Numbered from the stretch's first letter, positions 1 to 11,434 are shown. The stretch is 64,000 nt of DNA from Coptis chinensis (GCA_015680905.1 CM027380.1:53957001-54021000); one strand, 5' to 3'. The notes: a model not told the origin generated them from the letters alone. Numbers and translations: made by a program.

Positions 1-2
1 AG

Positions 3-518
3 AATGAGCACAGTGAAGGAACATATACAGATGATGTACAACTAGACACTGAAGATGAAGAGCAAAATGATGACCACCAAGTGGTTGTCTACAGTAGAAA
101 TAATGCTTCAGAAACCACTGGGTCAAGATTTGAGATTCTTAATGAACTGGATTTACTGGAGAGTAGGAATGAAATTGTGTTGTTTCAGGAACAGCCTACA
201 CTAGTGGATCCTATTTAGGTGGCTCTTCTGTCACATGATATTGCCACTTTTGATGAACGAGAGCATGTTACTGATAAGGTAACTTCTAAAGATGAGATCT
301 CTATACAGGAAACTGAGTATTTTCATGATCAAGTTGTCCTACATGAGATGGTGGAGTTTCAAGTCCCAAATGCTAGGTTACCTCTCCTACTGAACAATGT
401 TGAACAAGCTTCTCCACAAGGTAACAAGACTATACGGAAAGGGGATAACGTTGATGGACAATCTAGCAAGAAGAAGAGAGGCAGACCTAAAGGGTCAAAA
501 AACAAAAAACGATATTAA
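3..518 (+). pseudogene. LINE ORF1 C-terminal part
   Basis: An open frame from position 3 runs to 518 with a single TAG at 216-218. It contains an SRFEILNE segment, which matches the region after the zinc knuckle in plant L1 ORF1 proteins, then an acidic/glutamine-rich stretch. It ends in a lysine/arginine-rich tail with an AT-hook-like core (KKKRGRPKGSKNKK). ORF1 proteins of this class bind nucleic acid as part of the retrotransposition particle. The N-terminal DUF4283-like and CCHC parts would lie upstream of the window. The stop overlaps the start of ORF2 (ATG at 518), the usual tight ORF1/ORF2 junction in plant L1s. The GTG at 219 is only the first codon after the internal stop, not a real start. 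Confidence 0.75.
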
Positions 519-1330
519 TGATGATAGCTCCAATCAGTATTTGGAATGTCAGGGGAACTAATGACATCTTTCGAGCAAAGGAAATCAATAAGTTGAGAAT
601 TGAAAAGAAGATTTGTATTTTGGAACTTTTAGAAATGAAGGGGGGACAACACAAATTCCATAGTATTAGAAGCTTGTGTTGCCCAAACTGGGAGTTTTAT
701 GATAATTACAATAAGGATCCTTCAGGGCGTATATGGTTCTGTTGGGATCCAAATCTGATAAGTATGCAGTTACTCAAAGCTACTAATCAACTAATCCATT
801 GCAAGGTTTCCTTTCTGCCTAGCAAAGATTTTTTTCTCCTAACCACTGTCTATGCAAGTAATGCTAGGAGCGAAAGAATAAACCTTTAGAGAGATATTAT
901 CTCTATTGCTAACTCATCCCATTTCCCTTGGTGTGTTGCTGGTGACTTCAATAATATCTGATTTGCTCACGAGAGGGTAGGAGGAGTCCCCATGCATCCT
1001 AATGAAGTGGCTGATCGATTTTGTTGATTGTTTACAACAAGCTAGGTTAGATGATCTCAAGTACTCTGGGTTTCAATATCCATGGAGTAATAAAGCTAAT
1101 GGCAAGAACAGGGTGATGACTAAAATTGATAGGTGTCTTGTCAATAGCTTGTGGCTTGGGTCCTACATACACTACCTCATAGGTAGAGTTTCTTCCACAT
1201 GGAGTATCTGACCACTCTCCCACGCTCTTGTGGTGGACTAATTATTCTAAGAAGCCTTCACCATTCAGATTCAAGAATTTTTGGGTAGATAAACCTGAGT
1301 TCCAGTCTTGCTCTATCAAACCTGGAACAT
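518..1330 (+). pseudogene. LINE ORF2 endonuclease domain (EEP fold), broken
   Basis: ORF2 starts at the ATG at 518 with ISIWNVRG, the N-terminal strand of plant L1 endonucleases that nick the target DNA to prime reverse transcription. The domain continues through stops at 887-889 and in the codon after GDFNNI (about 959), where VAGDFNN supplies the catalytic Asp/Asn motif. A frameshift near 1000 moves the frame to LDDLKYSGFQYPWSN and later to SDHSPTLLW (about 1205-1230), the terminal His motif of the fold. The domain is therefore recognisable end to end but not translatable. The linker from 1308 to 1776 belongs to the same protein and holds two overlapping short frames. Confidence 0.85.
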
Positions 1331-1850
1331 CAACATCTACTCTAATCCTATGTATGTGTTGATGGAAAAACTGAAACTTTTGAAGAAAAAGATCAAGCCG
1401 TGGGCTCAGGCTAATTTCTCAGATTTACATGTGCAAATTGAGATTGCTAAGGAAGTGTTACTTGATGCTCAAGTGCAACTTCAAAGTAATCCTCATGACC
1501 TTTTTTTTGTGTGAGAAGGAGAGAGTGGCACTTGCTACGTATACAGAAATTGCTAAGGATGAGGAATCTAACATGAAACAACAATGCACTAATGAGTGGA
1601 TGTTAGGTGGAGACAAATGTACATCTTACTTCTTTAATTCTATCAAAGAGAGGAAAGCTAGAAGTGGGATATGGAATATTCAAAATGAACAGGGAACGTT
1701 AGTATTGGGACGCAATGAGGTTACAGAGGTTAATTATCTTGCAATACTACGAGAGGCTCCTTGGTTCTTCTTCTGATCCGATAAGTGATTTTGACTTCTT
1801 CAACTCCTTGCAAGTTAAAGGTGTGATACAGAGCTCTCAGTTCATGGCAT

Positions 1851-2780
1851 TGGAATAAGATATTACTAATGAAGAGATCAGAGCTGCCTTATTTGATATA
1901 AATGATACATCAGCTCCTGGACTAGATGGTTTTAACTTTTTTTTCTTCAAAAGTTGCTGGGAGACTGTAGGTATGGGTTTTATTAATGCTATAAAAAATG
2001 CCTTCCATACTTGCAATATGCCTAGAGGTATTAACTCCACATTTCTTTGTCTTATCCATAAGACTAAGAATCCGTCTAAAGTTGAAGACTATAGGCCCAC
2101 TGCTCTTTGTAATGTCATCTACAAGTGTGTGTCGAAAGTGATTACTAACCGTCTCAAACTTGTGATTGATGATCTTGTATATTCTAACCAATCTGCTTTC
2201 ATCCTTGGTAGAATGATCCAAGATAACATTTTGCTTTCCCATGAATTATAGATAGGGTATGACAGGAAATATGGCACGCCGCGCTGCTCAGTTAAGCTTG
2301 ACATAAAAAAAAGCTTATGATATGGTGAGCTGGGACGCTATAAAGGTCATGTTGGTCAGATTCAACATTCCAGTGATCTTGAGGAACTGGATAGAGATAT
2401 GTGTTGCCACTTTATCTTTTTCAATGCTTATCAATAGTGCCCCGGAGGGGTTTTTTCCAGGTGCTAGAGGTTTGAGGCAAGGCGACCCTATTTCTCCGTA
2501 TCTATTTGTCCTTGTGATGGAGATTCTGACTTGCATCCTAAAGGAAAGCCTGAATTCCAAAAAGATCAAATACCACTCCAAATGCAAAAATAACCAGCTA
2601 TCACACCTTGCCTTTGCTGATGATGTATTGATTTTCTATAGGGGTGACATTGAATCTATCTCAGCACTGAAAGATGGGTTACTTGAGTTTGGGTTTGCTA
2701 CTGGCATGCAGATTAACACTCATAAAACTTCTATTCTTACAGGTGCCTTGAATCAACAAGATAGTACTGTTGTAGCATAG
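1851..2780 (+). pseudogene. LINE ORF2 reverse transcriptase domain
   Basis: The RT begins with TNEEIRAALFDI and SAPGLDGF, the fingers signature of plant L1 RTs. It then shows KVEDYRPTALCNVIYK, SNQSAFILGRMIQDN, GLRQGDPISPYLFVL and the catalytic box HLAFADDVLIF (two Asp of FADD). The enzyme would copy the element RNA at a nicked target. An in-frame TAG follows LSHEL near 2251, and an extended A run near 2304-2312 shifts the frame just before YDMVSWDAI. A further stop follows at 2778. RT motifs are otherwise well kept, so decay is moderate. Confidence 0.93.
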
Positions 2781-2860
2781 ATTCTTGGAATGCAGCTTAT
2801 TAAAACCCCTGTGAGATATCTTGGCCTTCCCCTCATCTCGGCTAGATTGGGTATTAGGGA

Positions 2861-4031
2861 ATGTCAACCACTTATATAAAATGTCACTTCCATAATTACA
2901 AATTAGAAATCAAGGTTCTTGTCTCATGCAGGAAGACTTCAACTTATTCATTCAGTATTCATGTCTTTTCACACCTTTTGGTCCAAAACTTTTATTCTTC
3001 CAAAAGCTTGTTTAGAGAGTGTGGAGAAAATATGTGCAAAGTTTCTCTGGAGTGGTGCTGCAATGAAAAAAACAATTCATCAAGCAAGCTTTAGTACCAT
3101 CAGTAAGCTTAAAGATGAAGGATGTCTTGGCATTTTGAATCTTGAGTGTTGGAATAGAGATGCATACTGTGGTTTGGTTCATAAGATTGCATCGAAGGAT
3201 GACAGTGTATGGGTACAGTGGACCTAGAAACAACATCTAAAGAACAAGTTCTTCTGGACAATGCAAGTGCCACGAGACTACTCATGGACATGGAGAAATG
3301 TGCTTCAAGCTAGAGTTGATGCTAGAAAACTGATTCAATATAGCATAGCAAATGGAGAAGGCACTCTACTCTGGCATAACTTATGGTGTGGTGCTAGTCC
3401 TCTCCTTGAAAATTCAGTCGCTATAGCAGAATGGCAATTCCCTCTTGATACCAAGGTCAGTCGCATCATCCATAATGGAGAATGGTCTAATGTTGTACAT
3501 AATATCTAGAATTCCCTTCTGAAGAAACAAATACTTGAGGTCTGCATTAACTGAAATTTGGAGCATGACAGAGTTATATGGCTGCCGCACCAATCTGGAC
3601 AGTTTACATCAAATAGTGCATACATGGCACTGAGATAAGTGAGACCAAAGGTGAAATGGAGCAGTTTGGTATGGGGAAAATGGGTGATTCCTAAACACTC
3701 ATTCACTTGCTGGCAACTATTCTCTAATAGTCTGTCTACTCAAGATAGGTTAGTGCAAAAGAAAATTCTCTCTCATTCATCTTGCTGCCTTTGTAATAAG
3801 AGTCGGGAATTCTCTAAACATCTATTCTTTGAGTGTGAGTACTCTAAAGAATTGTGGGAAGGCATCAAGCAGTTGTTAAGCATCTCTACTGACACTAGAA
3901 ACACTAATAGAGAATGGTCGTCGATTATTAGAATATGTGGACGTTCTCGACAAATTTCTGAAGTGTACAAAGTGTATGTTTGTGCTGTAATTGATGTAAT
4001 ATGGAAAGAACGCAATGCGAGACGTTTCTAG
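2861..4031 (+). pseudogene. LINE ORF2 linker and zinc-binding (zf-RVT) module
   Basis: After the RT thumb (HAGRLQLIHSVFMSFHTFW, a common plant L1 segment, from about 2921) the frame is broken by several stops. From 3639 to 4031 an open stretch reads VWGKWVIPKHSFTCWQLF followed by CCLCNKS and HLFFECEYSKELW. This is the Cys/His pattern of the reverse-transcriptase zinc-binding domain found near the C-terminus of plant LINE ORF2. The role is inferred to be nucleic-acid binding. A TAG at about 4029 separates it from the RNase H. Confidence 0.85.
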
Positions 4032-4179
4032 AATAACAAAATACCAGTGGCAGTGGTTTTTGCCAAGTTACGCAGAGAGCTGAAACGCTACATACAGCTT
4101 ATTCTCCCAGAGTTGACTGATGAAGCTGATACTAGACGACTACTTGGAGCCATTGGTGTACAAGTGCAACTCAAAACTC

Positions 4180-4696
4180 CAGTTTACAAGCAGTGCAATT
4201 GGAGTTGTCCTGAAGCAGGCAAGGCTAAGTTGAACGCAAATGGAGCAGTGGCAACAAATGGAGATGGTCATGGAGGTATCAATAAAGATGAACTTGGGAA
4301 TGTAATCTCTGGTTTTACTGGTAGTGGTGGACTGGCTCAGTCCTTTATCAGGAACTCAAGGCCATCGAAGTTGGTCTTATTCTTTGTGCAAGACTACATC
4401 TCAAACATGTGCAAGTGGAGTCTGACTCAATGAGAGCTATTCAAGCTATTAATAAGCTTGAAAAGCCTCTATGGTGTTGTGAGGATCTGGTTATGGCTAT
4501 ACATTCCCTTGTGCAGACATTCGGTTATGTTTCCTTTACTAATGTATTTAGGGAATGTAATAGGGCAGCAGACTATTTGGCAGGGCTCTGTCAGAGAGAT
4601 TGTAACTTTTGTAGTTTTTTTAGTTCTCCACCAGATTATAAGTTAAATGTAATAGTGGAGGAAGATGCTCCTGGAAAAATGTATAATAGAGTTTAA
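4180..4696 (+). pseudogene. LINE ORF2 RNase H domain, catalytic Asp missing
   Basis: Two overlapping frames encode an RNase H of the plant-L1 type. The first reads CPEAGKAKLNANGAVATNG, where the family normally has KLNxDGA, so the first catalytic Asp is Asn in this copy. The second (4409-4696) reads MQVESDSMRAIQAI and later FRECNRAADYLAGLC, matching the ESDS and NRAAD motifs. One frameshift lies near 4400. After the TAA at 4694 a short 3' untranslated stretch leads to the A-rich end near 4755. Loss of the Asp plus the frameshift means no RNase H activity is expected. Confidence 0.85.
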
Positions 4697-4762
4697 TTAT
4701 AATACAGGTGAGGGGCTGCCTAACCCTAGCTTACTTTTGGGGGGAAAAAAAAAGGCTTTCTA

Positions 4763-4870
4763 TTAAATTTTTTCATTGGGATGGGGCAACTCCAAGTGAA
4801 TCAACCTCTTCCATTTGAAAGTTTGGGACTCAAAATTTTCAACATGATAGAAGGAAGACAACCTCCTGCG
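4763..4870 (-). pseudogene. F-box associated fragment (tentative)
   Basis: On the minus strand a short stretch reads FESQTFKWKRLIHLELPHPNEKI. It has the same spacing and key residues (F.S...KW.RL..LEL...E.I) as the F-box-associated frame at 39682-40179 (LFDSRSLKWRRLNNLEL). The similarity stops where the LINE 3' tail begins, so the LINE may have cut an F-box gene. The rest of the frame up to 4999 shows nothing recognisable. The match is short and read by eye. Confidence 0.35.
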
Positions 4871-5742
4871 CTTGTGTTGGGATCTTTGAACAACGTCTCT
4901 CGGTAGTGACAACCATACTATAGTGAACTGTAAAGTGTCCATACAATTCACTGACATTCCCATGGATACTGTGTTGAATCTTGTCCTTGGACTAGGCAAC
5001 TGACGTAACTAGTTAGTCGTAGGTTTGCATACAAAAAATATGGGGGGCTTATCCCAATGACGTGCGCTCAACATTATAATACCCTCCCTGAGGATGCTTC
5101 AAGGAACATTTGATGTGGTATGAATTCCACTATTGGAGTTGGAATTGGTGGGACGTCTTCAAAGTGGGATGCAAAGGATATGTTATTGTTGAAGCTGTTA
5201 CGTTATTTGTCTCAATGATATAGCCAAGATATGCTCTTGTGTTCGTCATGTACTCATTCATGAACAAGTCTGTATTTGCAAGGGATTCCGATCCCATCGT
5301 TGACACACTAACTTGGATTTGTGATGCAATACTAGGGGAGGATGCTTGAGGATTTCTAAGTGCAATTCGGGTGGAATGTTGCTCTCCTTACTGTTTCCAT
5401 AAGAAGAATAGAGTTCCAATTTTTTTTTTTGAAGTTTTGGAAGAGGTTGTAGAATGTCATAAAGAGTGTCAATGTTTATGTATGATTTGAAACTTGTACT
5501 AACCGTGCAATAACCATTCTAGTTTTGAATAACCATTCATGTTTTTAGTAACCATCAATTCTTATCCCTTCCTAGTACCTGATTTGTAAATCCCTTTGTA
5601 AATTGTTGTTATTAACTAGTAGACTCCACTCATTGTCGAATAAGGAAAATACACAGACATACAAACTCACCAACTTGTTGTATTTATGTTTTTTTTTAAA
5701 TTTTTATGGTTATGTGATTTTTTTGTTGTATACTGTGTTTGT

Positions 5743-5782
<40 letters not shown>

Positions 5783-6039
5783 GAGAAAAAATTACGACTG
5801 AAAATATTATATGTTGAACCACCTTCAATTAATAGTAATTGAAAATATGGATTTGAAGGGCGAGATCCGAGATACGGAATAATTCGTTTACATGTTAAAT
5901 CGGTAAAAAAATTGCAATACATTAATAATATGTAGTATGTTTTATATGAGTATAAAATGTTTAGAAATAAAATTCAGGGTTTCATTCAAAAATTCGATAC
6001 ACTTCAAGATAAATTTTAATATACGCCAGGACTCCAGGA
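4871..6039. other. Intergenic, AT-rich, no gene seen
   Basis: No coding signal is recognised on either strand. The open frames at 5603-5842 (+) and 5710-5922 (-) exist only because the poly(A) tract at 5743-5779 reads as lysine or phenylalanine. Confidence 0.6.
5743..5779 (+). repeat. Poly(A) tract, about 36 bp
   Basis: An uninterrupted A run. It could be the tail of an old retroposed sequence in + orientation, but no SINE or LINE body is recognised upstream. Confidence 0.9.
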
Positions 6040-6044
6040 GTGTG

Positions 6045-7578
6045 TGAAAAAGCACGCAACACGTAATTATTTATATGTTGTTGTTTGTGTTATGTATATT
6101 TTGCAAATCTTACTTAGCCTATTAAATATTGATTAGTATAATGGCTAGCAAGGTATCAATCATACTCTAAATAACTAAGTGATGGTAATAGAAATTCCTA
6201 ATCTAAGTTACTCTAATGGATGCAAGTAAAAGATGTGGCTAAGTAATAATTAATATATAATTGATTTGATTTGAGATTTAAACTATGCATAAAATAAACT
6301 AATTTAAATTTATGAATATGAATCAAGAGAAAGAATATCTTGGAAGAGATGAATCCACCAATCAAAATCATAAAATTAGTCTAATAGATCTATCTATCAT
6401 GCTTAATATAAATCACCAATAGAAACTCACCATACCTACAAACCTTATACTCATAACCATGATGATAATATGTGGCTTTCAACGTGTTTTCTATCTTTCC
6501 ATCAAATACTTCTTCAATCTCCAATGATATCTTCTATCTAACCAAATTGTGCTTTAAGTGGCATTCAATGTACAACTCTAGGTGCCATGGAAAATCCACA
6601 TGTGGCATTAACCATACAAGTAATTGAGGTGCCATAAAGAATCCAATCATCACACTAGAACACTAAAAACTAGAAGAAAAGAATCTAGGGTTTGTGGTAT
6701 TTGGCTCTACACAATCATGAATTACCCTAAGACCTCCTAACCTCCACAAGAGCGTTAGATCAATGGACGAATAAGAAGAAACTCAATGAGGGATTTAAAC
6801 TCAAACATGATAGAAGAAGAATTAAACTAAAACATACGAAAAATGCTTCATCTCCCCTCCCAAGAGAAGGGAGATTAGCACCTCATACTATGCTATGAAC
6901 ACAATATGAAAATGAATAATCTTTATAGCTATTAATGGTAAAAAGGTTTGAACTTTCTTCTCTCTTAATTCTAGATCTAAGATGCAAACACTAAATTTCT
7001 TAGATGATGTAAATTGAGGTTTTTGTGCCTTATATATTGGCTTACATGCTCGTCTGGATAGAGATCGAGAATCCTATGTTTATTTGGTGTCAAACTCTCG
7101 TAATCTTTCTAGAAGCAATCCGGAAAAGTTAAATTCGGTTGGACCAAAGTTGGGCGTGGCCCACTTTGCCCTCTATACAGCTATTTCCAAAGTCACTTTC
7201 TTCGACGGCGACTTTCGGTTTCTAATTCTTGTGAAACTCTGACTTCTTTTCAATGTTGATCTCATATTCCTATGAAGTCAAAATTAAAGCTTTGAGATCA
7301 GATTGAAGACTCTTCTAACTCAATTATTATCCTCTTTTAGAGTCCCATTAGGCTTGGCACTTATGGAGACAAATATGATGTTTTTGCCCTAGACCTTTAG
7401 GTGTAATTTCCAGTGACTCATTTTTGACTTGTTTGACTTCTTTTCCCTCCATATTTCATATTTAGGTTCTTTGACCTGCAAAAACTCAAATTGCATCATA
7501 TTAGAATATTTAAATATAAAATGGAGACTAACATACACATAATTGGGGTTATAAATCATTACTTTTGAGCACTTATCA
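6045..7578. mobile_element. Solo LTR, 1534 bp, TSD GTGTG
   Basis: The segment starts TGAAAAAGCACGCAACACG and ends GAGCACTTATCA, a TG...CA pair. It is flanked by identical 5-bp repeats GTGTG at 6040-6044 and 7579-7583. It has no coding frame and no second copy nearby, so a solo LTR left by recombination between two LTRs is the simplest reading. Read on the minus strand it begins TGATAAGTGCTCAAAAG, which resembles starts of known plant LTRs, so minus orientation is favoured, but neither a primer site nor a polypurine tract is present to prove it. Superfamily is not determinable from the sequence. Confidence 0.7.
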
Positions 7579-7645
7579 GTGTGGTCGACAATCTTTTTGG
7601 AATTTATTGAGTGATATTAACGATGGGTCTCTTGAATTTAAAATG

Positions 7646-7948
7646 GGGTTATTTAGGCTTTAGTCCTACTTTTTATGGGGTATTTAGGCTTTTGTCCTAA
7701 AATTATCTATTATTAGGTTTTAGTCCTACTTCCATCTATTGACCATTAGTCATCTCAGTTGACCGTGGTCAAACTGTTTAATTCTCTTCGATTTTTTCAA
7801 ATGACTAGAATACCCTTATAGCATGTTTGTCACGCGACTTGAAATTGCATAAAAGTAGGACCAAAACCTAATTTACCCAATTACAGGAGGGGTAAATCCT
7901 AAAAATGAGATTTGAACATGCACTAAATTCTAACATTTTCTTAACTTG
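7646..7948 (+). repeat. Left terminal inverted repeat of the MULE
   Basis: It pairs with 8593-8925 from the outer TTATTTAGGCTTTAGTCC through AGTTGACCGTGGTCAAACTG and inward to GCACTAAATTCTAACATTTT. Small indels separate the arms. The right arm holds an extra copy of the TTTTTATGGGGTATTTAGG segment. Confidence 0.88.
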
Positions 7949-8592
7949 CATTACAAAAAAAATGTATTTTGGGAAAAGTCATTGCATTGGTTTTTTTTCT
8001 CTCTCTATATATATCTCTCTCTCTCATTTTAAATTGTTCGATTACTCAACACAATGTTGCGTTCAGTTCTTTGAGTCCTTTGAATTGGAGTATATACTAC
8101 ATTCATAGGATTGAAATCCGTTCTATCTTGGGAGACAATTGTTCATCAACCTTGAGAACCGAGAGGGAACAAATTTGTCTTAATAAGGACATAGTGATTA
8201 CCAATAGGCTCGAATTTAATCATTGGTAAATTAAGTTAGTTTGTTGAACTAAAGGTTTGTTTATGACATATTTGTTGTATAAATTTGATTTTCTTGTTTA
8301 CTTAACAATAAGTATAATTTTAGAATAAGTTTCCTACATAAATTACACCTGCCATTCGATCATCGATAGTTTTCATCTTGATGAATTTGGTGAGATAATG
8401 AGGGAAAATTCTTCTCACTCCCCCCATTTCGTTCAGACACGTATACTCAACACTTCATCTACTTTCCTAACCAAACTTCATCACTGAAACCTTAACCAAA
8501 CTTCATCTTCTCCATTTAATACCCCAACTTTAATAACAGAACTCCATTTGTTTCAGTCGTGGAGTTAAAGTTGACAAATTTGTGAAAAAAAA

Positions 8593-8925
8593 CATGTTAA
8601 GAAAATGTTAGAATTTAGTGCATGGCAGAATCCCTTTTTTAGGATTTACCCCTCCTGTAATTGGGTAAATTAGGTTTTGGTCCTACTTTTTATGGGGTAT
8701 TTAGGTTTTAGTCCTACTTTTATGCAATTTCAAGTCGCGTGACAAACATGCTCTAAGGGTATTCTGGTAATTGGAGAAAATCTAAGAGAATTAAACAGTT
8801 TGACCACGGTCAACTGAGATGACTAACAGTCATTGATGAAAATAGGACTAAAACCTAATAATGGATAATTTTAGGACAAAAACCTAAATAGCCCATAAAA
8901 AGTAGGACTAAAGCCTAAATAACCT
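8593..8925 (-). repeat. Right terminal inverted repeat of the MULE
   Basis: Inverted partner of 7646-7948. It is about 30 bp longer because of an internal duplication around 8685-8725. Confidence 0.88.
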
Positions 8926-8934
8926 TTTAAAATG

Positions 8935-10026
8935 ATATCAAATAATAGCAGACATATTGTGATGGTCCGGCAATCCAATTCGATGATATTGACTATATGA
9001 GCCAATGGAAAATTGGTTGTTGTTGATCAAATCGAGTGGCATCTAACTTACACGCTCACTGAACTGAATTTGGGATCCAACATCGATCTATTTATTACCA
9101 ATCAAGGTTTAATCTAGCAAAACCAAAACCACTAATCTGAACAAATAAATAAAAAAAAACGAAAAGAAAATCCCACTGTGTGGTTCAGTTGTTGCGATTC
9201 GCATGCATGACTAACCTACATGGCTGAGCCCAAAGCCAATCCAGCTGCATGCCAGCATCGGTAATGTTATTAGGATCAAGCAAAGATATTAAAAATTAAA
9301 CTCAACTGGTCACGAACCAGTGTGGGACTGAAGGCTGTAATATTGTATCCATTAGTTAAATTTGGTTGCTGGATTTTGGTCTAGGATTGATTGTTGATAT
9401 GCAAGAGCTCAGTCGGAAATCTTGTAGGATAATGACCAATACGAGCTGATCGTCGAATTCATAAAATAGTATTAGCTCAACCTTATAATAATGTAGTGGC
9501 GCATGCATTGACACTTCAATCTTATAAGATCGAGCTTCTTCCTTGTAGAACCCAATTCAGTGCTCAAAGCTCCAACCTCCTTAAGGATCAATGCATTACT
9601 AGTTACAATGGTGCAGAACAGCAAAACAGTTCCAATGGTGCAGAACATTACACCTTCTACCTCCTTAGCTCAACCTTACACAAATATTACTAACATTTGT
9701 CACTTTAGTCTAGCTTAATAATGACAACTACAATGGTGCAGAACAGCAACACAGCAGTCCAACAACACCCACAACACTCTTATCTGATTCTACAAGCTTA
9801 AAAAAAGTGTTTAAATAAGGTTTCACAAGGTTCTTCTCAGATATAAACATTAACTGCGTCCAAATAATAACATTTTTTTGCATGCAATCCAAATAATAAC
9901 AGTGATAGAAATTAATATACTTTCTTTTTGATAAATATACTGCAGTATCATTATTTTGAAAAGAAAAAAAAAATACATATAGGAACCAAATGTCAATTCC
10001 GAGAGTCCACCCAAGTCTTGACTCCT
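8935..10026. other. Intergenic, no gene seen
   Basis: No recognisable coding region. A short phrase ATGGTGCAGAACAGCAA recurs near 9609, 9636 and 9731 as imperfect direct repeats. The open frames at 9496-9693 (+) and 9728-10060 (-) have no family resemblance. Confidence 0.55.
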
Positions 10027-10905
10027 TTAACTTGATATTTCTTGTCTCGCCAAAGTCCATGGAAATGCAAAGCTTGGAACAAAAAGAGAAGCCAGGAAGG
10101 AGCTTGGAGTCCCATTTACCTTGATAAGTAAGCCTTCTTTCTTTTCTGGAGTATAAAGTGCAATATCATTGCGATGTTGGGTGAAGGACCTTGCTTGAAA
10201 TAGAAAATCATTGTCACCCAATACACCCAAAAATCTAAACTTGTACTGGTGATATCCAAACATAGATAAATCAAAGGAATACCAAGGGAAGAACTGAGGT
10301 TTAGTCCTATTAGATAGTTTCGATATCAAACAATCATTGTCACTTATTTCAACTAGTGTAAGGGACTCCCGAACAGTAAATAGATCTAATCTATTGAGTC
10401 TAGATCTAGATAGTTTCTGCGACACTAGGAATTTCATGATTTTATACTTTTCAGTGGAAATGTCCAACGAAACGATCCGCAGCGGCTTGTTAATAATTTC
10501 AAGCAGCCAATGGAAAGCACCGTCCCAGAAAGGTGACTTCTGGTTTTGATGAGGTATGGAATATCTGAAGCCCTATCTATTGCTCTTCAAGAACTGTCAC
10601 CCAGTGTAATAATTTCAGCCCCGGTACGTTTTGGGAGCACTCGGACCACTTTATATTTCTCGGTGACAGAATCAAATGCAAAACCAACAACACATCCAAA
10701 CAACATCTCAGAACTAAAGACTGATTCTGGTAATGTCAAGCAATCTTTTGTAATTGGGTTGCGTATAGTAAGATCTTCATTCTGATATATAGATATGCAA
10801 AGCAAACCATTGCAAGAATCTACACGGGATATGTCTCCAATATTAGGAAACATGCTTTGTAAATTCTCTATGCATGCCCCAATGATGACCGTTGGCAGTA
10901 TTGGT
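10027..10905 (-). pseudogene. F-box/F-box-associated domain gene, C-terminal part, split by retrotransposon
   Basis: On the minus strand, from 10905 downward, the frame reads IGDISRVDSCNGLLCISIYQ, then IRNPITKDCLTLPE and FAFDSVTEKYKVVRVLP. This is the classic start of a plant F-box-associated (FBA) domain (S-CNGLLC, W/RNP-T, YKVV). A stop and frameshift at 10587-10530 lead into GAFHWLLEIINKPLRIVS and SLTLVEISDNDCLI, ending at a stop near 10027. F-box proteins are substrate receptors of SCF ubiquitin ligases, with FBA repeats binding the target. The N-terminal part lies at 23335-23475, beyond the inserted Tat element. One frameshift is also needed between the two halves. A decayed gene, broken both by point changes and by the insertion. 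Confidence 0.85.
10901..10905. repeat. Left target-site duplication TTGGT of the Tat element
   Basis: TTGGT immediately before the 5' LTR is repeated at 23330-23334 directly after the 3' LTR. A 5-bp duplication is normal for Ty3/gypsy integrases. Confidence 0.92.
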
Positions 10906-11418
10906 TGTAGGGGAGTGATATTCTCTATACAGCACGCGCTTAGCATAGTGGAACTAAGGCACCGACTGTGATATCAGTCGCATCCACGAGCCAACACGCG
11001 CCACAAGACAGGTCGTGATCATCACGGAACTACATCAGCGGTGACACATACTCCCTATCCATAAGCAATCATGACCGACGGAGTACTTTCACTAATCCCC
11101 GATCAGCGATCGACACGCGGCCAAAGCTACTTGCTCGATGTCACTCCCTCATCATCACAGCAGACCTATGTAGATATTTCACACGCTCCCATGATCCACA
11201 CCCCCATCGTTGGTGATATCCTCTACACGTGGAGGGTGAGGATACACTCGAATCTCTATAAATACCACTCCTATGAACTACGCGGACGATTCTACTCGAG
11301 CCCGGCCCGTGAGCAAGATCGAGGCAGTTCGCTCCAAAAGCCGAACTCGGTCTCACCTATCCATTCATACCAGTCCCCAGAGACTGTTTGTAAGGGAATA
11401 TCATATCACACCTTTACA
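10906..11418 (+). repeat. 5' LTR of the Tat element
   Basis: 513 bp, TGTAGGGGAG...CCTTTACA. It aligns along its length to 22806-23329. Differences include many 1-3 base indels, mostly in stretches containing CG. It contains a TATA box at 11257-11264. Confidence 0.95.
11257..11264 (+). promoter_or_regulatory. TATA box of the 5' LTR
   Basis: TATAAATA, preceded by CTC and followed by CCACTCC, lies about 160 bp before the LTR end, a fitting place for the U3/R promoter. The same octamer is at 23161-23168 in the 3' LTR. Confidence 0.7.
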
Positions 11419-11419
11419 T

Positions 11420-11434
11420 TGGCGCCGTCTGTGG
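11420..11434 (+). promoter_or_regulatory. tRNA primer-binding site of the Tat element
   Basis: TGGCGCCGTCTGTGG follows the 5' LTR end by one base. TGGCGCCG-type primer sites are typical of Tat/Athila-group elements. I do not assign the tRNA with certainty. Confidence 0.8.

Larger units (their letters stand above)
1..4755 (+). mobile_element. L1-type LINE retrotransposon, degenerate, 5' end outside window
   Basis: A non-LTR retrotransposon read left to right. In order it shows the C-terminus of ORF1 with a basic GRPKGSKNK tail, then ORF2 with an apurinic-type endonuclease (GDFN, SDHSP), a reverse transcriptase with FADD, a zinc-binding zf-RVT module and a terminal RNase H. This is the plant L1 order. 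At least five stops and several frameshifts make it non-autonomous. The 3' end is placed near 4755, where a G-rich stretch runs into nine A residues. Immediately beyond lies an F-box-like fragment, so the element may have landed in an F-box gene. The 5' target-site duplication would lie outside the window and cannot be tested here. Confidence 0.9.
7646..8925. mobile_element. Non-autonomous MULE with long TIRs, 9-bp TSD TTTAAAATG
   Basis: Left end GGGTTATTTAGGCTTTAG and right end (reverse complement) AGGTTATTTAGGCTTTAG begin inverted repeats of about 300 bp. They are flanked by TTTAAAATG at 7637-7645 and 8926-8934. Long TIRs plus a 9-bp duplication define the Mutator superfamily. The interior (7949-8592) encodes no transposase. 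Its short frames at 7905-8229 include part of the TIR and a CT/TA-rich stretch, and are not credible genes. The element therefore depends on a transposase made elsewhere. Confidence 0.9.

Noticed and set aside
1837..3291. Minus-strand frames across the LINE
   Set aside because: Antisense shadows of RT and linker coding sequence.
5603..5922. Open frames with poly-Lys or poly-Phe
   Set aside because: Produced by the poly(A) tract at 5743-5779.
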